Positions 1 through 5,236 of a DNA stretch of 8,739 nucleotides are shown here, in pieces. A program made the translations under genes and the position numbers. The stretch's first letter is position 1, and each line of letters starts with the position of its first letter. The notes beneath the pieces were generated by a model. It did not search any database. It was given only the letters and a program-made list of their open reading frames with translations, and was not told where the DNA came from. The stretch comes from Spirochaetota bacterium. Lineage in GTDB: Bacteria > Spirochaetota > Brevinematia > DTOW01. Location: contig JAPYWX010000055.1 in assembly GCA_028276145.1 (NCBI GenBank), positions 1 to 8,739 of the forward strand. The letters are read 5' to 3'.

Positions 1-1
1 T

Positions 2-802
2 GTTGATAGGAAAATAAGAGCTATAACGGTGTCAAATGTTTTATTTGTTTCTCACCTTAATGATAGTTATTCACTTTACATTAGAACGAACGAAGTTAGT
101 AATAATCTTTCTAGTACTTTGAGGACAATAACGGGAGTTTATGACTTTGAAGTTTCAAGAACATCTAATGATTTGTATTTGATTAGGTTACATACTAACT
201 GGAACATAGTTGTTAGTGACATAACTAACAGAAGAACAAACTTCATTATTTCAAACATTGTGAATGTTTCTTCTATTGCTACAGAAAAATATAACCTTGA
301 TGAAAGATTTAGAATTGCAGTTATTAAAACGAATGCTAATGCTGTTGAACTATATGAATGTGGAAGTAATTATTACATAGAGGTTTTTGAGACTAATCTG
401 ATTTTTGAACCTGAGTATGTGAGTATTTCTAGAGCTGGTGAGTATAGTTACCTAGGTGTCGGTGGAACAAATAGAGTTAGTATTTTTATTCTATCAAATA
501 ATAATTTGATTACAAATTTTAGCTTTACTAGTAGTGGGGAGGTTTTCGGTATTTCTTCTTCAAGGTATGCTAGTGGTATCGTTTTTACTTTTTCTGAATT
601 TTTTCCGTCTGACTCTACTTCTAACCTTAAGTTGCTGTACTTTGAGGGAATCAGCTTAAAGAGAAATCAGAATATTGGCGATGTCGGTAGCTGGTATAAT
701 GTGTTAAGATACATAAATATTGTTCCTTACACAGATAAATTGAGAATCTTTTTGCCTTTTTTTGATGCTGTTGGTGGTATAAGAGTCTTCGAGGGGATTT
801 AG
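2..802 (+). CDS. Unknown beta-rich protein, 5' end off the window
   Basis: The reading frame is open from base 2 to the TAG at 800-802, giving at least 266 residues. A GTG at 29 could be read as a start, but it has no convincing ribosome-binding site and the frame continues upstream without a stop, so I treat the gene as cut by the window edge. The protein is dominated by short alternating hydrophobic/polar stretches with many Asn, Ser and Thr residues (for example VSHLNDSYSLYIRTNEVSNN and GVGGTNRVSIFILSNNN), the pattern of repeated beta strands such as a beta-propeller or beta-sandwich. No membrane segment or catalytic motif is visible in the part present. The next gene starts 45 bases downstream on the same strand, so the two may share a transcript. 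I do not recognise the family; the beta-propeller idea is inference from composition. Confidence 0.7.
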   Translation, partial: VDRKIRAITVSNVLFVSHLNDSYSLYIRTNEVSNNLSSTLRTITGVYDFEVSRTSNDLYLIRLHTNWNIVVSDITNRRTNFIISNIVNVSSIATEKYNLDERFRIAVIKTNANAVELYECGSNYYIEVFETNLIFEPEYVSISRAGEYSYLGVGGTNRVSIFILSNNNLITNFSFTSSGEVFGISSSRYASGIVFTFSEFFPSDSTSNLKLLYFEGISLKRNQNIGDVGSWYNVLRYINIVPYTDKLRIFLPFFDAVGGIRVFEGI

Positions 803-847
803 TAATAAATTTACCATTTTTGTTGTTTAATAAAAATAGGGGCGACT

Positions 848-1102
848 ATGAGGGTAAACATTGTTGCTGTTTCTGGAAAATTAGATGATTCCGAGCTTTT
901 TGTTTATTCCAAAACTGGCAAAAGGTACAGATTGTACTATATCAAGGTTAACAATAGCATTACCTTGCCAGTTGTAACAAAAGAGGATAAATACGTTCCT
1001 ACAAGTGACGAGATTGTTGTTTTTGGCAAAATGATAAGTCTCTACGATAAAATAGCAATATGGGGCGTGGATTTTAGAGTGATTAGATCACTTAGTGATT
1101 AA
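848..1102 (+). CDS. Small hypothetical protein (84 aa), OB-fold-like by eye
   Basis: The ATG at 848 follows an AGGGGCG ribosome-binding site at 838-844, slightly close to the start. The product is small, beta-rich and without signal peptide or membrane segment, so probably cytoplasmic. Its beginning (VNIVAVSGKLDDSELFVYSK, then a Thr-Gly-Lys turn) and the later VVFGKM and GVDFRVI strands loosely recall a five-stranded OB fold as in single-stranded-DNA-binding proteins, but there is no diagnostic motif and I would not name it so. It lies 45 bases after the preceding gene and probably shares its transcript. The last codons (VIRSLSD, stop TAA at 1100-1102) are written by the first copies of a 16-base tandem palindromic repeat that continues past the stop, so the C-terminus may have been shaped by the repeat. 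Confidence 0.65.
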   Translation: MRVNIVAVSGKLDDSELFVYSKTGKRYRLYYIKVNNSITLPVVTKEDKYVPTSDEIVVFGKMISLYDKIAIWGVDFRVIRSLSD

Positions 1103-1125
1103 ATCACTTAGTGATTAAATCACTT
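1081..1125. repeat. 16-bp tandem palindromic repeat, GTGAT/ATCAC variant
   Basis: The 16-mer CACTTAGTGATTAAAT occurs exactly at 1089-1104 and 1105-1120, is followed by CACTT at 1121-1125, and is preceded by GATTAGAT, which differs from the repeat by one base. Every unit is palindromic: ATCAC-TTA-GTGAT, or read one step later GTGAT-TAA-ATCAC. The array overlaps the stop codon of the upstream gene. It resembles the GTGCT-N4-AGCAC family seen elsewhere in the window, with one base changed in both arms. Confidence 0.85.
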
Positions 1126-1128
1126 GTT

Positions 1129-1166
1129 ATTCGATTACTTCGAATTGTCAGGAGGTGAAGCCTCTT
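1129..1166. repeat. Two small hairpins after the tandem repeat
   Basis: ATTCGA (1129-1134) pairs with TCGAAT (1140-1145) around a 5-base loop. Next, AGGAGG (1150-1155) can pair with CCTCTT (1161-1166) around TGAAG, with one G-T pair. The second belongs to a recurring GAGG-loop-CCTC type found near palindromic repeats in other gaps. No run of T follows, so neither is a normal intrinsic terminator. The remaining bases up to the next gene hold only a weak TATATA (1190-1195) that might be a -10 box, with no clear -35. Confidence 0.5.
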
Positions 1167-1253
1167 AATAAATCTTACTAATCTAGTAGTATATAAACAT
1201 TTTGTAGAAAAGGGAAGGTGTTTTTTTTGAAACTGAATGTTGTGGAGGTTGTT

Positions 1254-1748
1254 ATGGCTAACGAGGTTAAGGGTGCGGCTGTTGATAATAGGTGGAAAAT
1301 TTTAGAAGCTTTTATGAAGGTTCATCAGTATAGGAAAGATGCTTTGATAGAGATACTTCACAAAGCTCAGGAGTTGTTTGGTTTTCTAACTGAGGATGTT
1401 TTGTTGTTTATTGCGAATAAGCTAGATTTGCCGAAGTCATATGTTTATGGAGTTGTTACATTTTATCATTTCTTTAGGTTAAAGCCGCAGGGTAAGCATG
1501 TCATACTTTTGTGTTTAGGGACAGCTTGCTATGTGAAAGGATCTAACAAAATTGTTGAGTATATGAAAGAAAAATATGGTATTGATGTTGGTATGACGAC
1601 TTCGGATAACCTTATAAGCTTTATGTCTGCTAGGTGTATCGGTGCTTGCGGTGTTGCTCCTGCTGCAATGGTTGATGGAGTTCTCGAGCCGTACTTCTCG
1701 GTAGAGAAACTTGAAAAGAAAATAGAGGAGTGGAAGAAAGAAGGGTAG
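1254..1748 (+). CDS. NuoE/HoxE-type [2Fe-2S] subunit of an NAD(P)-linked oxidoreductase
   Basis: This 164-residue protein is a thioredoxin-like ferredoxin of the NuoE/HoxE/HndA family, which carries electrons between an NAD(P)-binding flavoprotein partner and other subunits of complex I or a bidirectional hydrogenase. The four cluster ligands are all present with family spacing: C87-x4-C92 in CLGTACYVKG, and C128-x3-C132 in RCIGACGVAP. An N-terminal helical part (about 10-60) and the YGVVTFYHFF stretch (65-74) are also typical, and the length is normal. The ACYVKG wording is closer to hydrogenase-type HoxE/HndA than to classical NuoE, as far as I can judge. I chose ATG 1254 because GGAGG lies at 1244-1248; a GTG at 1218 would add 12 residues but has a poorly placed site. 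No flavoprotein (NuoF/HoxF) gene follows, and a terminator ends the unit, so the partner must be encoded elsewhere. It is a soluble cytoplasmic protein. Confidence 0.93.
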   Translation: MANEVKGAAVDNRWKILEAFMKVHQYRKDALIEILHKAQELFGFLTEDVLLFIANKLDLPKSYVYGVVTFYHFFRLKPQGKHVILLCLGTACYVKGSNKIVEYMKEKYGIDVGMTTSDNLISFMSARCIGACGVAPAAMVDGVLEPYFSVEKLEKKIEEWKKEG

Positions 1749-1803
1749 AGAGATTTGCTTTCTAACATCTTTTTTGTGAGCTGGTGTTGTACATCTTTTC
1801 AAC

Positions 1804-1833
1804 AAAAAAAGGTGCTTAGTAGCACCTTTTTTT
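1804..1833. terminator. Strong intrinsic terminator, probably bidirectional
   Basis: Seven A, then GGTGCT (1811-1816), loop TAGT, AGCACC (1821-1826), then seven T. The arms are perfectly complementary over 13 pairs counting the A/T tracts, so it can work on both strands. It ends the NuoE/HoxE-type unit 55 bases after its stop. The core GTGCT-TAGT-AGCAC is a member of the palindromic repeat family found in the other gaps. Confidence 0.9.
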
Positions 1834-1871
1834 AAATTCTTATTATTTCAATTAAGTTCAAAGGGAACCTT

Positions 1872-1906
1872 ACCTATTGAATTTTTCAATAAGGTTGTTT
1901 TTTGTT
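1872..1906 (+). terminator. Second terminator-like hairpin just before the next gene
   Basis: ACC then TATTGAA (1875-1881) pairs with TTCAATA (1885-1891) around TTT; with A1892 bulged, the stem extends through GGT (1893-1895). A T-rich tail (TGTTTTTTG) follows on the plus strand. It stands 40 bases after the strong terminator and directly in front of the next gene, so it could be a backup terminator or an attenuator in that gene's leader. Confidence 0.5.
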
Positions 1907-1919
1907 AATAATTCTGTTG

Positions 1920-2222
1920 GTGGATAGGGAGAATATCAAATCTTACATAGTAGAAGCTGTTTTGAGAGATGATGTCCTTAATGAAATTTTAGGTAGTGAG
2001 GGAATGGAAATATGGAGGGATTACTTGGAGTATAAAGTTGATAAAATTGTTGATTCTTTGGGGTATGTTGGGGGAGATGTCGTTGATAAAGTTGTTTCTT
2101 CTTGGTTAGTTAGGTTAAGGAAGTTTGTTGTTGGGGTTCACAGAGCTGTTAGGGATAACTATAGCTTAGGCGAAGAAGCTATTTTGAAAGCATTGATAGA
2201 AGTTTTTAAGAGCGGGGTATGA
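1920..2222 (+). CDS. Unknown helical protein coupled to the MlaE-type permease
   Basis: About 100 residues, rich in charged and hydrophobic residues in helical spacing (DRENIKSYIVEAVLRDDVLN at the start, and KALIEVFKSGV at the end), with no membrane segment, signal peptide or catalytic motif. I do not recognise it. The start is uncertain: GTG 1920 gives a protein beginning with MDRENI but has no ribosome-binding site, so it could be leaderless, with TAATAA at 1906-1911 as a possible -10 box. TTG 1902 adds six hydrophobic residues and has a weak AAGG at 1891-1894. The stop TGA (2220-2222) overlaps the start of the permease gene (ATGA), so the two are translationally coupled and likely work together, perhaps as a regulator or accessory of the transporter; that role is inference only. 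Confidence 0.65.
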   Translation: MDRENIKSYIVEAVLRDDVLNEILGSEGMEIWRDYLEYKVDKIVDSLGYVGGDVVDKVVSSWLVRLRKFVVGVHRAVRDNYSLGEEAILKALIEVFKSGV

Positions 2223-3016
2223 TAGAGTTTTTGGGGGCAGTTGGTAAAAATTTTTTACAGAAGCTTGATTATTACGGTGGTGTAATTTCTCTTACTGTGT
2301 ACAGTTTTTTTGAAGTATTCAGAAAGCATAGTTTCAATCAGTGGAGGTTGTTTTATGTAACTACTGTTAAACAGGTATTTTTCACCGCTTACCAAAGTAT
2401 TAAGAATGTGTTTTTTGTTTTAATACTTGTTGGTGCGATAACATCCTTCGTACTTTTTGTGAGCTTAGAGGGCTTGGTTTCTAAGGATGTTGTTGCTAGC
2501 ATATTTATAATTGTCATATTTAGGGAGTTGTTGCCAATAATTGTAATTGTAATTATTATTGCTAGGTCAGTTTCTGCCATAGCCGTTGAGATAGGAAATA
2601 TGACTGTTAATAAGGAGTTTGATATTTTTGTATCGATGGGTATAGACCCGTTATTTTTTTTAGTTCTTCCTAGAATCGTTGGTATGGTTATTTCTACGAT
2701 TTTGCTTCTAATAATTGGAGCTTTCATCATACTTTTCCTTGGTCCAACTAGTATGGTTCTTTTTAGTAGCACTGATGTTAGTGATTTGCTTGAGGCTACT
2801 TTTTCAAAGGTTAGTATTGCTGATTTGCTTCTTGTTTTTACCAAAGGTGTCGTTTCAGCTCTCTTTTTGCCTAGTATAGCGAGTTATCACGGATTCAAAA
2901 CTTCAAGTAAAAACCTTGTTCCGGTGGCAGCTACAAAAGGTATAATCGCTTCTCTCACTTTCGCTATAGTCGTAAGTGTATTAGTTACTGTAATTTTTTA
3001 TATTTTTGTTTTTTGA
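2219..3016 (+). CDS. MlaE/YrbE-family ABC transporter permease
   Basis: The 265-residue product is a membrane protein with about five hydrophobic segments (about 62-85, 92-116, 145-176, 200-222, 240-265), preceded by an amphipathic N-terminal region. The family signature is clear: RELLP at 102-106, AR at 115-116, SAIAVEIGNMTVNKEFD at 119-135, MGIDP at 140-144 and PR at 151-152. In known systems MlaE dimers form the inner-membrane part of an ABC transporter moving phospholipids between inner and outer membrane with the ATPase MlaF and the MCE protein MlaD. The core has lost the usual Gly after RE (RELLP rather than RE-x-GP), and the segment is very Ile/Val-rich, so it is a divergent member. 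It begins within the stop of the upstream gene. No ATPase or MCE gene follows in this window; the gap downstream is filled by repeats. Confidence 0.88.
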   Translation: MIEFLGAVGKNFLQKLDYYGGVISLTVYSFFEVFRKHSFNQWRLFYVTTVKQVFFTAYQSIKNVFFVLILVGAITSFVLFVSLEGLVSKDVVASIFIIVIFRELLPIIVIVIIIARSVSAIAVEIGNMTVNKEFDIFVSMGIDPLFFLVLPRIVGMVISTILLLIIGAFIILFLGPTSMVLFSSTDVSDLLEATFSKVSIADLLLVFTKGVVSALFLPSIASYHGFKTSSKNLVPVAATKGIIASLTFAIVVSVLVTVIFYIFVF

Positions 3017-3075
3017 GAGATTTCTTAATTAAGTGCTCAATAGCACTTGTGATTAATACTACTTCCTTTTAGGGT

Positions 3076-3099
3076 TAAGGGAGGTGTTAGCCTCCCTTA
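3076..3099. repeat. 9-bp hairpin in first spacer
   Basis: TAAGGGAGG (3076-3084) is perfectly complementary to CCTCCCTTA (3091-3099) with loop TGTTAG. It is directly followed by another inverted repeat, ATTTTGG (3102-3108) with CCAAAAT (3123-3129), loop 14. Neither is followed by a T run on the plus strand. It belongs to the GAGG-loop-CCTC type. Confidence 0.75.
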
Positions 3100-3154
3100 G
3101 AATTTTGGAGTGGGTGGGGCTACCAAAATAATGCTCAATAGCACTTTTAATTAA

Positions 3155-3185
3155 GTGCTTAATAGCACATTGTGCTTAATAGCAC
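3155..3185. repeat. Tandem pair of GTGCT-TAAT-AGCAC palindromes, 17-bp period
   Basis: Two identical 14-base palindromes at 3155-3168 and 3172-3185, separated by ATT, give a 17-base period. Each has 5-base arms and the loop TAAT. This is the cleanest pair in the region and can serve as the reference for the family. Confidence 0.85.
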
Positions 3186-3213
3186 TTTCTTAATCATATA
3201 TTCTGAAGAGTTG

Positions 3214-3232
3214 AGAGAGTCGGAGCCTCTCT
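3214..3232. repeat. 6-bp hairpin in second spacer
   Basis: AGAGAG (3214-3219) pairs with CTCTCT (3227-3232) around TCGGAGC. It is weaker than the other spacer hairpins but has the same purine-left, pyrimidine-right orientation on the plus strand. Confidence 0.5.
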
Positions 3233-3335
3233 TAGTCAAATAGGGAGGGACTACTAAAGGTGGTGTGCTTAATAGTACTTACTGCTAAATAGTACTTTCT
3301 TAAGTGCTTGGAAATCTCTTCAATAACTAAAAGGT

Positions 3336-3358
3336 GTTGGAAAACGAAGTTTTCCAAC
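3336..3358. repeat. Perfect 10-bp hairpin with GAA loop
   Basis: GTTGGAAAAC (3336-3345) is perfectly complementary to GTTTTCCAAC (3349-3358), leaving only GAA as loop. It lies in the third spacer, immediately before the palindrome at 3361-3374. There is no T run after it, so a stable RNA structure or a DNA cruciform is more likely than a classical terminator. Confidence 0.8.
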
Positions 3359-3400
3359 GAGTGCTTAGTAGTACTTCTCTGCTAACTAAACATTGGAAAG

Positions 3401-3426
3401 TGTAGAGAGGCGAAAACCTCTCTACA
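3401..3426. repeat. Perfect 10-bp hairpin with CGAAAA loop
   Basis: TGTAGAGAGG (3401-3410) pairs perfectly with CCTCTCTACA (3417-3426) around CGAAAA. It lies in the fourth spacer, just before the GGTGCT-TAAT-AGCACC palindrome at 3441-3456. Same GAGG-loop-CCTC type as the hairpins at 1152 and 3081. Confidence 0.8.
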
Positions 3427-3470
3427 AAAAATAAGGGTGGGGTGCTTAATAGCACCTGCTTAATTAACGC

Positions 3471-3518
3471 GTGCTTCATGGTACACCGTGCTTCATAGCA
3501 CACCGTGCTTCATAGCAC
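3471..3518. repeat. Three tandem palindromes with 17-bp period
   Basis: Copies begin at 3471, 3488 and 3505. The last two are identical (GTGCT-TCAT-AGCAC, joined by ACC); the first has GGTAC as right arm, which still pairs through G-U pairs. The array ends seven bases beyond the stop codon of the minus-strand gene, so on that strand it forms the very start of the 3' untranslated region and may protect or end that transcript. Confidence 0.85.
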
Positions 3519-3524
3519 TTATTA

Positions 3525-5015
3525 TTACTCTTCTTTTTCATAGTATATTAAGTCTTTAGGATACTCAATTGTGTATGAGTATGTAAATTCTTTTTCTTCT
3601 CCGGGCTTTAGGTTTGCTGTCCATGAGAATACGCTATTCGTTTTTATTGAGTTAATTTCTTGGTCTGGTTTTGGTGTTATGGAAGTTATGTTTATGTTTA
3701 TCCTGTTATCTGAAGGTATTGGTATTCTTTCAAGTATTTGAATTGTTACTTCTTTTGAAGTTGAATTTTTTACTTTGTTTTTGAATGTTTTTATGTTCTT
3801 TATATTGCCTCCGAATAGGCCGGGGTTTTCTGTCCTGTCTTGTAAGGTTTCTTTCTTAACGATTATTTCTTCTATTGGTATGCCTTCAGTTTTGAATGTT
3901 CCGTTTTGTGGTAGGGTTTCACTTAGAAATAGACCTTTGGTTGTTTTGTTATCAATGTTTAATTCAATTTCCCCAGGTAGAAGCGTAATAGGTGAAGTAT
4001 TGGATATCTCAATCACTAGAATTCCACTTTTGTACTTTGATGGTATGGCAAAAAACTTTCTTGATACGGATATGTTTAGCTTGCTAAGTTCTAAATCTTG
4101 GGAATTTGTTATTATGAAATTTCCTTTTATGTTCCATGTTATGTTGTACGATGGTATTTCGTTGGGTTGTGGTAGATTTTCTTCTTCTTCTTCATGAATT
4201 TCTTCTTCTTCTTCCTCTATTTTTGTTTTGGCATATGATTTTAGTACTTTCGGGTATAGAGTAAATTCCTCTTTTTCTCTTAGGTAAGCAATAATTTTGG
4301 GTAGGTTGGGGTTCACCATTTCAGGTGTATACTCTGATGTTGTTATTGTGATGTCGTTTACTTTTATAAGTGTTCCTCGAGGTAAATTAACCTTAACATT
4401 TAGATTACCTGAGTTTTCATTTGCATTTATTGAGTACTTGAGTGACCAGTTGGCGTTGATTTTGTACGATATTTTCTGAGGTCTACCTGAAAATGTTAGT
4501 TCCTTGAAGTAAAAAGTCTTATCTTTTACTTTTTGTTCTAGCCTTTCAAACTCTTTTAGTTTGGTTTGTAAATCTTTTGATATCTCTTCTAACTTGGTTT
4601 TCATAGAAATCATTTCTCTCTGTATTGCTTCAATATTGCTTAGGATAAAATTAATGTCTTTTGGCGTTTGAGCTGATTTCGATATCTCAAGAAAAATATT
4701 CATTTTGTTTGAGTATATTGATAGTTCATTAAGGATTGAGGATATTTTGTTACTTAGTGATACTATTTCGTTTGAGGTTGAAATGTATTTCACATTCAGT
4801 TCTTTGTCTACACAGTAGTTAGTTTCGTTTTCATCAATTATTAATATGCTTTCTGGAAATACCTTTATGTCGTATGCCGATAATGGTATCGGTATTTTTT
4901 CATTTGTTACTTCCGATTCAAAGACCGCTAGGTCTTTGTAAATAAATAAACTTGTTAAAGCGAAAGAGAAGTTACTAACTACTGCTAGTAAAATTAACGC
5001 TAAAAATTTTCTCAT
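3525..5015 (-). CDS. Exported DUF4139 (MuiA-like) protein with coiled coil
   Basis: This 496-residue protein starts at an ATG (5013-5015) preceded by AGGAGGG on the minus strand. Residues 1-19 form a signal peptide ending in FSFA, with no lipobox, so it is exported and probably periplasmic or surface-located. Residues 20-75 match the short beta N-terminal part usual in this family; 81-166 are a predicted coiled coil; 170-260 are a beta-rich linker; 267-279 is an acidic run broken only by Ile-His. The part from about 290 to 488 carries the DUF4139 pattern: TLLPGEIELN (344-353), GLFLSETL (361-368), NPGLFGG (397-403), ERIPIPSD (429-436), TPKP (447-450), FSWTANLKPGEEKEF (463-477), then a YPKD end. 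The founder of the family is described as mucoidy inhibitor A, but its biochemical role is not established. The gene is alone on the minus strand, diverging from the amylase. Confidence 0.85.
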   Translation of the reverse strand: MRKFLALILLAVVSNFSFALTSLFIYKDLAVFESEVTNEKIPIPLSAYDIKVFPESILIIDENETNYCVDKELNVKYISTSNEIVSLSNKISSILNELSIYSNKMNIFLEISKSAQTPKDINFILSNIEAIQREMISMKTKLEEISKDLQTKLKEFERLEQKVKDKTFYFKELTFSGRPQKISYKINANWSLKYSINANENSGNLNVKVNLPRGTLIKVNDITITTSEYTPEMVNPNLPKIIAYLREKEEFTLYPKVLKSYAKTKIEEEEEEIHEEEEENLPQPNEIPSYNITWNIKGNFIITNSQDLELSKLNISVSRKFFAIPSKYKSGILVIEISNTSPITLLPGEIELNIDNKTTKGLFLSETLPQNGTFKTEGIPIEEIIVKKETLQDRTENPGLFGGNIKNIKTFKNKVKNSTSKEVTIQILERIPIPSDNRININITSITPKPDQEINSIKTNSVFSWTANLKPGEEKEFTYSYTIEYPKDLIYYEKEE

Positions 5016-5045
5016 ACATCCCTCCTAAAATTCTCTACCAAGTTC

Positions 5046-5075
5046 ATAATAACTATTTAAGTGACATTTATTCAA
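5046..5075 (-). promoter_or_regulatory. Putative sigma70 promoter of the DUF4139 gene
   Basis: On the minus strand TTGAAT (5070-5075) and TATTAT (5046-5051) stand 18 bases apart, matching the -35 and -10 consensus at four to five of six positions. Transcription would start near 5039, leaving a short leader that still includes the AGGAGGG ribosome-binding site at 5020-5026. Confidence 0.5.
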
Positions 5076-5088
5076 ATTTACCGAATTG

Positions 5089-5116
5089 GTGCTTTATAGA
5101 AGGAGGTAAAACCTCT
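5089..5116. repeat. Decayed palindrome copy followed by a GAGG/CCTC hairpin
   Basis: GTGCTTTATAGAAG at 5089-5102 matches the GTGCTTAATAGCAC family at 11 of 14 bases but has lost its right arm. It runs straight into GAGGT (5103-5107), loop AAA, ACCTC (5111-5115), extended by one G-T pair. This is the same pairing of a palindrome with a GAGG-loop-CCTC hairpin as in the other gaps. It sits upstream of both divergent promoters. Confidence 0.45.
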
Positions 5117-5184
5117 ATTGTCGCTTTTTTGCCTTCTCATTCGTTTAATCTTGAATATGCTAATCAGCAAAGCAGATTTTGATG

Positions 5185-5218
5185 TTTTGAAATTTTTCAA
5201 AAGTTTTGTTATTATAAT
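5185..5218 (+). promoter_or_regulatory. Possible amylase promoter with overlapping inverted repeat
   Basis: TATAAT at 5213-5218 is a perfect -10 box. The best -35 is TTGAAA at 5187-5192, but the 20-base spacing is long. An 8-base perfect inverted repeat, TTTTGAAA-TT-TTTCAAAA (5185-5202), covers that -35 and could be an operator. The predicted start near 5225 would leave a leader of only about 12 bases, just holding the GGAGG site, so the assignment is tentative. Confidence 0.35.
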
Positions 5219-5236
5219 ACCAATGGAGGTAAGATT

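Larger units (their letters stand above)
3017..3524. repeat. Gene-free region of alternating palindromes and hairpins
   Basis: This 508-base gap lies between two convergent genes and I see no protein-coding frame in it. It holds ten recognisable copies of GTGCT-N4-AGCAC, starting at 3033, 3155, 3172, 3265, 3282, 3361, 3442, 3471, 3488 and 3505, plus a half copy at 3132-3143. Pairs or triplets are spaced exactly 17 bases apart (3155/3172, 3265/3282, 3471/3488/3505). Between these groups are spacers of 85, 79, 65 and 67 bases, and most carry a unique inverted repeat. Some copies carry AGTAC instead of AGCAC, which still pairs with GTGCT in RNA through a G-U pair. No integrase, transposase or cas gene is near. 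It could act as a series of weak bidirectional terminators, a binding-site array, or a mobile palindromic element. Confidence 0.8.

Noticed and set aside
1103..1253. tRNA or riboswitch before the NuoE/HoxE-type gene
   Set aside because: Only two short hairpins can be drawn; there is no cloverleaf, no conserved tRNA loop sequence and no aptamer motif that I recognise.
1515..1805. Antisense open frame opposite the NuoE/HoxE-type gene
   Set aside because: It is a shadow of a well-identified gene in another frame, with no ribosome-binding site and low-complexity composition.
2389..2844. 151-residue open frame on the minus strand of the permease gene
   Set aside because: Its Ile/Lys/Thr-rich composition comes from reading hydrophobic codons backwards; the plus-strand MlaE match is clear.
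3017..3524. CRISPR array
   Set aside because: The repeats are only 14 bases and vary in sequence, the spacing alternates between 17 bases and 65-85 bases, the spacers contain their own inverted repeats, and no cas gene is present.
3017..3524. Integron cassette array or transposon
   Set aside because: There is no integrase or transposase, no open reading frames in the spacers, and no terminal inverted repeats or target duplications that I can define.
3775..4197. Plus-strand open frame inside the DUF4139 gene
   Set aside because: It is opposite a protein with clear family motifs, lacks its own start signals, and ends in a Ser run that is simply the reverse of the acidic stretch.
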